This document shows, one piece after another, positions 40,071-43,928 of a DNA stretch of 43,928 bases (positions are counted from its first letter, which is position 1; every line of letters begins with the position of its first letter). The notes beneath the pieces are model-generated. The model made no database searches. It worked only from the letters and a program-made list of their open reading frames with translations, and was not told where the DNA came from. Origin of the DNA: Opitutia bacterium (GTDB taxonomy: Bacteria > Verrucomicrobiota > Verrucomicrobiia > Opitutales > Seribacteraceae); the NCBI GenBank assembly GCA_002716045.1, contig PAZC01000049.1:1-43928 (forward strand). Direction: 5' to 3'. The position numbers were made by a program, and so were the translations under genes.

Positions 40071-41690
40071 TTACTTTTCCTGCAATTCCGCCTCGAGCTT
40101 TTCGACGTACTCCGACAAGTTGCAGTTCAACATGCGGGTTCCCTTGGGCGAAACTTCCAGTACCTTGTCCACTATGCCGTCGAGGAAGAACCGGTCGTGG
40201 CTGACAATAATTACGGTACCCTCGAATTGGTTGATCGCTTGCTGCAGTACCTCCTTGCTTTGGATATCCAAGTGATTGGTTGGCTCGTCCAGTATGAGGC
40301 AATTGCATGGTCGCATGAGGAGTTTGGCTAGCGCTACCCGGTTGCGTTCACCGCCGGAAAGCACCCGTGTATTCTTGAATGCATCGTCGCCGCTGAACAA
40401 GAGGGCCCCTAGAGCCCCCCGCGGATTGGCGTCTGAATTGTCCTGAACCACGGCCTCGACTTCTTGTAACACGGTATTGTTCGGATCAAGTTCCTCGGCC
40501 TGTTGCTGGGCGAAGTATCCGATCACGGTATTGATGCCAAAATCCACTTTGCCTTCTTGGTAGGGCTCGACCTCCGCCATTATACGGGCGAGGGTCGACT
40601 TGCCGGCCCCGTTTACCCCGACGATTGCGATACGATCACCTTTTTCGATCCTTAGATCCAATCCTTCGAAGACAACGTTTTCCCCATAGGATTTATGTAG
40701 GTTTTCGATCGTGATGACCCGGTTGCTGGCTGGTGGCGAGGGGGGGAAACGAAGATAGATTTTCTTCTCCTCGGGCTCTTTCTCGATGAGCTCCATTTTC
40801 TCCAAGGCCTTGATGCGACTTTGCACCATGCTGGCTTTCTTTACGTTGGAGCGGAAGCGGTTGATGAAATCCTTTTGCCGCTGAATCTCCTTGCGCTGGT
40901 TGTCATAGGCTTTTCGCAACTGCTCCTTGCGGGCCACACTTTCCTTTTCGTAAAAAGAATAGTTTCCCTTGTAACTGTTCATCTTCCCCAACTTGAGCTC
41001 CAAGGTGCGGTCCGTCACTACGTCGAGAAAAGCGCGGTCGTGCGAAATGATGACGAGGGCGCCTTGGTAGTGCTTGAGGTATTGCTCCACCCAGTGCTGT
41101 GAAACAACGTCCAAGTGGTTGGTTGGCTCGTCCAATATGATTAGGGAAGGGGCTTGCAGCAACAGTTTGGCGAAGGCGATCCGCATTTGCCAACCACCTG
41201 AGAATTCTCCGCCGTCCCGGTCAAAGTCCTCGAGGGCAAATCCCATCCCTGTCAGGATGCGGCTGATCCGAGATTTCATCTTTTCGGGTTCGTTCTCATC
41301 CAGTTGCTGTTCCCAGCCGCCCATCAAGTCGACCAAGTCATAGTATTCCTCGCTGGCTGTATCCATGTCCGCCATGCGCTCCTCCGCCTCCTCGAGTCGT
41401 TGTCGAAGCTCCATGACGTTCCCGAAGGCAGTTTCCGCTTCCTCGTACAATGTCTTGCCGGAGACCGCTATGCCATCCTGCGGCAAGTAACCGATGGTGA
41501 CGTGTTCCGGTTTCTCGATCTCTCCATCATCTGCCTCGACTTCATTCGTGAGCAAGCGAATCAAGGTGGACTTGCCAGACCCATTGGAGCCTACCAATGC
41601 GATGCGGTCGCGCGGTCCTATGACCTGCGATATGCCGTCGAAAAGCGTCTTCTTGCCATAGGCCAGAGATATGTTTCTCAAGTTGATCAT
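40071..41690 (-). CDS. ABC-F family ATPase (translation factor type)
   Basis: The 539-residue protein has two ABC domains and no membrane segment, the ABC-F plan. Domain 1 has Walker A GSNGSGKST (34-42), signature FSGGWQMRI and Walker B LIILDEPTNHLD. The linker of about 80 residues is charged and helical (REQLRKAYDNQRKEIQRQKD and QSRIKALEKMELI). Domain 2 has GVNGAGKST, LSGGERNRVALAKLL and CLILDEPTNHLD. ABC-F proteins bind the ribosomal E site and adjust peptidyl-tRNA positioning (EttA, Uup, YheS, YfmR/YdiF). The exact subgroup cannot be decided; a self-protection role against a ribosome antibiotic is possible but not suggested by context. Confidence 0.92.
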   Translation of the reverse strand: MINLRNISLAYGKKTLFDGISQVIGPRDRIALVGSNGSGKSTLIRLLTNEVEADDGEIEKPEHVTIGYLPQDGIAVSGKTLYEEAETAFGNVMELRQRLEEAEERMADMDTASEEYYDLVDLMGGWEQQLDENEPEKMKSRISRILTGMGFALEDFDRDGGEFSGGWQMRIAFAKLLLQAPSLIILDEPTNHLDVVSQHWVEQYLKHYQGALVIISHDRAFLDVVTDRTLELKLGKMNSYKGNYSFYEKESVARKEQLRKAYDNQRKEIQRQKDFINRFRSNVKKASMVQSRIKALEKMELIEKEPEEKKIYLRFPPSPPASNRVITIENLHKSYGENVVFEGLDLRIEKGDRIAIVGVNGAGKSTLARIMAEVEPYQEGKVDFGINTVIGYFAQQQAEELDPNNTVLQEVEAVVQDNSDANPRGALGALLFSGDDAFKNTRVLSGGERNRVALAKLLMRPCNCLILDEPTNHLDIQSKEVLQQAINQFEGTVIIVSHDRFFLDGIVDKVLEVSPKGTRMLNCNLSEYVEKLEAELQEK

Positions 41691-41787
41691 TGCGTAGGCT
41701 TACCAAAAAAGCCCTGCACTAAAACAGGAGCGACTCCCCTTGGCAAAGAAAAGAGGTTGTGGGATGGAGAAAACCTTGCCCCTTGTT

Positions 41788-41817
41788 TTGAGATTGAAGC
41801 CGCTTGGGGAAGATACT
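41788..41817 (+). promoter_or_regulatory. Putative tRNA promoter
   Basis: TTGAGA (41788-41793), an 18-nt spacer and GATACT (41812-41817). The predicted start near 41824 lies about 15 nt before the mature tRNA end. Confidence 0.3.
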
Positions 41818-41838
41818 TTGCTATTCCATTCCCTCGAC

Positions 41839-41915
41839 GGGCCGTTAGCTCAGCTGGTTAGAGCGCATGCTTCACACGCATGAGGTCACTGGTTCGAGTC
41901 CAGTACGGCCCACCA
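41839..41915 (+). tRNA. tRNA-Val (anticodon CAC)
   Basis: A complete cloverleaf: acceptor GGGCCGT/ACGGCCC, D arm GCTC/GAGC with AGCTGGTTA loop, anticodon stem CATGC/GCATG with loop TTCACAC (anticodon CAC, reading GUG), 5-nt variable loop AGGTC, and T arm ACTGG/CCAGT with TTCGAGT. Discriminator A and an encoded CCA end the gene. It lies 3 nt from the stop of the convergent protein gene. Confidence 0.97.
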
Positions 41916-41918
41916 GTC

Positions 41919-43928
41919 TTAATTCAGCTTGAGGTACTCCACGACGTCACGCAGCTCTTGTGCATTTAGTCCGAGGCGGCTGGCCGGGGCCATCAGGGAA
42001 GACTTCAGTTTCTTGCGCGACTTGACGTCGCCTTCCGCGACGACCACGTCCTGCCCTCCGAACACGCGGATGACCAACGGATCGCCTTCCGCCTGGATGA
42101 ACCCCTGGATACGCTTGTCTCCCTTGACCACCAGTTCGGTGCCCTCGAAGCCGTGGGAAAGTTCGGCGGAGGGTTCGAGCATGGCCTTCAAGATCACTTC
42201 GCGCGATTGGCCTCGTCCCCACCCGGCCAAGGATGGTCCGAACTCGACTCCGGCGGACCCGATCTTGTGGCAAACGTAGCAGCGGGCGACCATCTTCTTG
42301 CCCGCGACGGGATCACCCTTGAGGGCGAGGATTTCGGAAGCCTTGGGCAGTTTCGCCTCGGGGGCGAATTCGACCGGGGCGAGCATGTCGACGTAAGTGA
42401 CGGGTCCGGCCGGTTTGCCTGCCAACAGGTCCTTGGGCCTGTAGGCGTTCCAAATTCCTTGGCTGCGCTTGTCGATGAAGGTTGCGGCCAACTTCGCCAC
42501 TTCCCCTTCCGCGGATTTTGCAATGGCCACCATGGTCTTGGCGGCTTGCGGAGCCTCGATCAAGGCAATTGCGAATAACATGGAACGACGGGTGGCGGCA
42601 TCACGTTCCTTGTCCATTGCCCAATCCTTGAGTTCTTTCACCGCGCCTACCGGGTGCAGTCGCCAGACGAGTCCGGCGTAGACCGGGTCGAAATCCTTGG
42701 TGGCTCGCTTTTCACGTAAGGCCGCGTACATCTTGTCTTCCTTGTCCGTGCAGCCGATGCCAAAGGCTTCCACGTAGTAGCGGTCCTTGCCGTCGTAGCC
42801 GGCGGCGATCTCGAGCAAGAGGTCACGGCTTTTGTCGAAGGGAACGTAGCGGAGGGCCAAGGCCACTTCGCGGCGAACAAGAGGAGAGGGATCCTTTGCC
42901 AGCGTGGTGGCATGTTCCAAGGTGTTGTGCTTCTCGTGGCGCAAGGCGCGGAACGCAGTGAGGCGCATCTGCGGCTCCTTGTGCTTGAGAAGAGCTTCCA
43001 CTTCGGCAAGGCCTTTGGGCCCCAGTTTGGCTAGAAGCCAAATGGCGCGGGCTTGAACGAAGGGATTGGCGTCTTTGAGCAGGGCCTTTACCGCCGACAG
43101 GGACTTCGCGCCGGCTTTCTCCAGAAGGGCTCGGCCTAGTTCCCTCACGTTGGGCGAGGGATTCTTGAGGGCGGTGATTTGCCCTTCTGTCTTCGAGAGA
43201 TCGAACTTGGGAACCGTTAGCTTGGCGCCTTTGGGAGCAATCCGGTAAATGGCTCCCGTCATGCTTCTGTCGCGGGTGCTGTGCCCGCCGACCCGCGGAT
43301 CGAACCAGTCGCAGACGTAAATGGCTCCGTCTGGACCGACCGTGACGTCGCTGGGGCGGAATAGTGTAATGTATCCGATTTGGCCGCCGGCGTTACGGAA
43401 GTCCGCCCCGGCAAAGTTCTTCTCCGGGTTGCTGGTCAGGAAAATGTCTCGCTGCGGCAGGGTGATGCCCGCGCCCTCTGGCTTTGGGTGGTAGCCGAAC
43501 AAGGTGTTGCGGGCGGGTTCGCAACTGATCACGTAGCCGCCGAAGCGGTCTTCCATGATGCCGTTTTCGTAGAAGGCTATCCCGGTCGGGGAACCGCCCC
43601 CGTAGACATCGCCTGCCGGCACAACGCCGGGATCTTCCTGACGCCATTCGCCGACTTGGGTGGTTTGCCCGGGCATGATGTCGGCCCGCCAGTTGCGGAG
43701 ACCATTGCGGGAGGTAAATCCCATGTTGCCGTATTCCATCAGCCAAGCCGTGCGGCTGGCCGGTGGATCATCATTGTCGTTTTGGAAGACGTCGCCGAAG
43801 GAACTGACGGCCTGCTCGTAGGAATTGCGGAAGTTGTGGCCGATTGGTCGCAGTCCGGTGCCGTCCGGGTTGACGCGCAGGGCAACTCCGCCGAGATAGA
43901 CCTGTCCGTCGCTACTCGGTTTTCCCGA
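41919..43928 (-). CDS. Propeller-HEAT-cytochrome c protein (PVC 'membrane-bound dehydrogenase' type), 5' end off window
   Basis: The frame is open from the stop at 41919 to the right edge (670 codons seen), so the start lies outside; a Met at 43739 is internal. The visible N-part is a glucose/sorbosone-dehydrogenase-like propeller (GGVALRVNPDGTGLRPIG, NGIMEDRFGGYVISCEP, PSDVTVGPDGAIYVCDWFDPR). HEAT-like repeats follow (ANPFVQARAIWLLAKLG, PQMRLTAFRALR, SPLVRREVALALR). The C-terminal 140 residues carry one haem c site, CYVCH, with GPSLAGWGRG after it and RDVVEYLKLN at the end. This domain order is typical of PVC proteins annotated as putative membrane-bound dehydrogenases; oxidation of a sugar or alcohol outside the cytoplasm is a reasonable inference, but the substrate is unknown. 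Confidence 0.88.
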   Translation of the reverse strand, partial: SGKPSSDGQVYLGGVALRVNPDGTGLRPIGHNFRNSYEQAVSSFGDVFQNDNDDPPASRTAWLMEYGNMGFTSRNGLRNWRADIMPGQTTQVGEWRQEDPGVVPAGDVYGGGSPTGIAFYENGIMEDRFGGYVISCEPARNTLFGYHPKPEGAGITLPQRDIFLTSNPEKNFAGADFRNAGGQIGYITLFRPSDVTVGPDGAIYVCDWFDPRVGGHSTRDRSMTGAIYRIAPKGAKLTVPKFDLSKTEGQITALKNPSPNVRELGRALLEKAGAKSLSAVKALLKDANPFVQARAIWLLAKLGPKGLAEVEALLKHKEPQMRLTAFRALRHEKHNTLEHATTLAKDPSPLVRREVALALRYVPFDKSRDLLLEIAAGYDGKDRYYVEAFGIGCTDKEDKMYAALREKRATKDFDPVYAGLVWRLHPVGAVKELKDWAMDKERDAATRRSMLFAIALIEAPQAAKTMVAIAKSAEGEVAKLAATFIDKRSQGIWNAYRPKDLLAGKPAGPVTYVDMLAPVEFAPEAKLPKASEILALKGDPVAGKKMVARCYVCHKIGSAGVEFGPSLAGWGRGQSREVILKAMLEPSAELSHGFEGTELVVKGDKRIQGFIQAEGDPLVIRVFGGQDVVVAEGDVKSRKKLKSSLMAPASRLGLNAQELRDVVEYLKLN

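Noticed and set aside
41919-43739. Treating the Met at 43739 as the true start of the propeller-HEAT-cytochrome gene
   Set aside because: The frame remains open and encodes clear propeller sequence (VALRVNPDGTG) up to the right edge, so the gene is truncated by the window.
1-43928. CRISPR array, prophage or insertion sequence
   Set aside because: No repeat-spacer series, transposase, integrase or terminal inverted repeats were found on reading both strands.

Overview
The window looks like chromosomal DNA from the Planctomycetes-Verrucomicrobia-Chlamydiae superphylum, most probably a free-living Verrucomicrobiota. The case rests on gene families concentrated in that group: two PSCyt1/DUF1549/DUF1553 haem proteins, two Tat-exported DUF1501 proteins, a DUF3500 protein, four secreted PQQ-type beta-propellers, a secreted FGly-type sulfatase, and a propeller/HEAT/cytochrome c protein running off the right edge. 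This is inference from protein content; no rRNA is present. Shine-Dalgarno sequences are mostly weak or absent, and at least two genes have a good promoter placed directly against the start codon (probable leaderless mRNAs).

Layout. 1-1.4 kb: end-truncated LysM-like lipoprotein, a half-length AT-rich CvfB-type S1 protein, a small membrane protein. 1.4-6.9 kb: secreted GH5 endoglucanase of the actinobacterial E1 type, secreted sulfatase, exported glutathione peroxidase, a PQQ-like propeller and an AT-rich coiled-coil lipoprotein. 7.1-15.5 kb, all minus strand: module 1 (DUF1549/DUF1553 haem protein, PQQ-like propeller, DUF1501 protein) preceded by a small secreted protein and two more PQQ-like propellers. 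15.6-17 kb: DUF3592 membrane protein divergent from a di-haem cytochrome c. 17-24.4 kb, minus strand: amgK-murU (MurNAc recycling) and module 2 (large DUF1549-LamG-DUF1553 protein, DUF1501, DUF3500).

From about 24.6 kb the content turns to housekeeping: an acidic orphan; a tight minus-strand run Ser/Thr kinase - rpoN - tsaB - alr; an A-type Fe-S carrier with a probable leaderless promoter; a secreted NTF2-like protein; argS; a thymidine phosphorylase homologue with an altered active site; efp with Arg at the modification position; xthA-ribD-rdgB; a PhoD-like phosphatase; a TPR protein; an ABC-F ATPase; tRNA-Val(CAC); and the edge-truncated propeller/HEAT/cytochrome protein.

Two themes stand out. 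The left half is an exported polymer-attack and redox repertoire (glycosidase, sulfatase, propellers, cytochromes, DUF1501). The right half joins cell-wall metabolism (AmgK, MurU, Alr) with translation and regulation (RpoN, kinase, TsaB, EF-P, ArgS). No gene-free stretch exceeds about 230 bases. No CRISPR array, insertion sequence, prophage or rRNA was seen. I did not find a clear new defence-type system; the most unusual items are the altered thymidine phosphorylase, the kinase-RpoN operon, the leaderless promoters and the paired PVC export modules.
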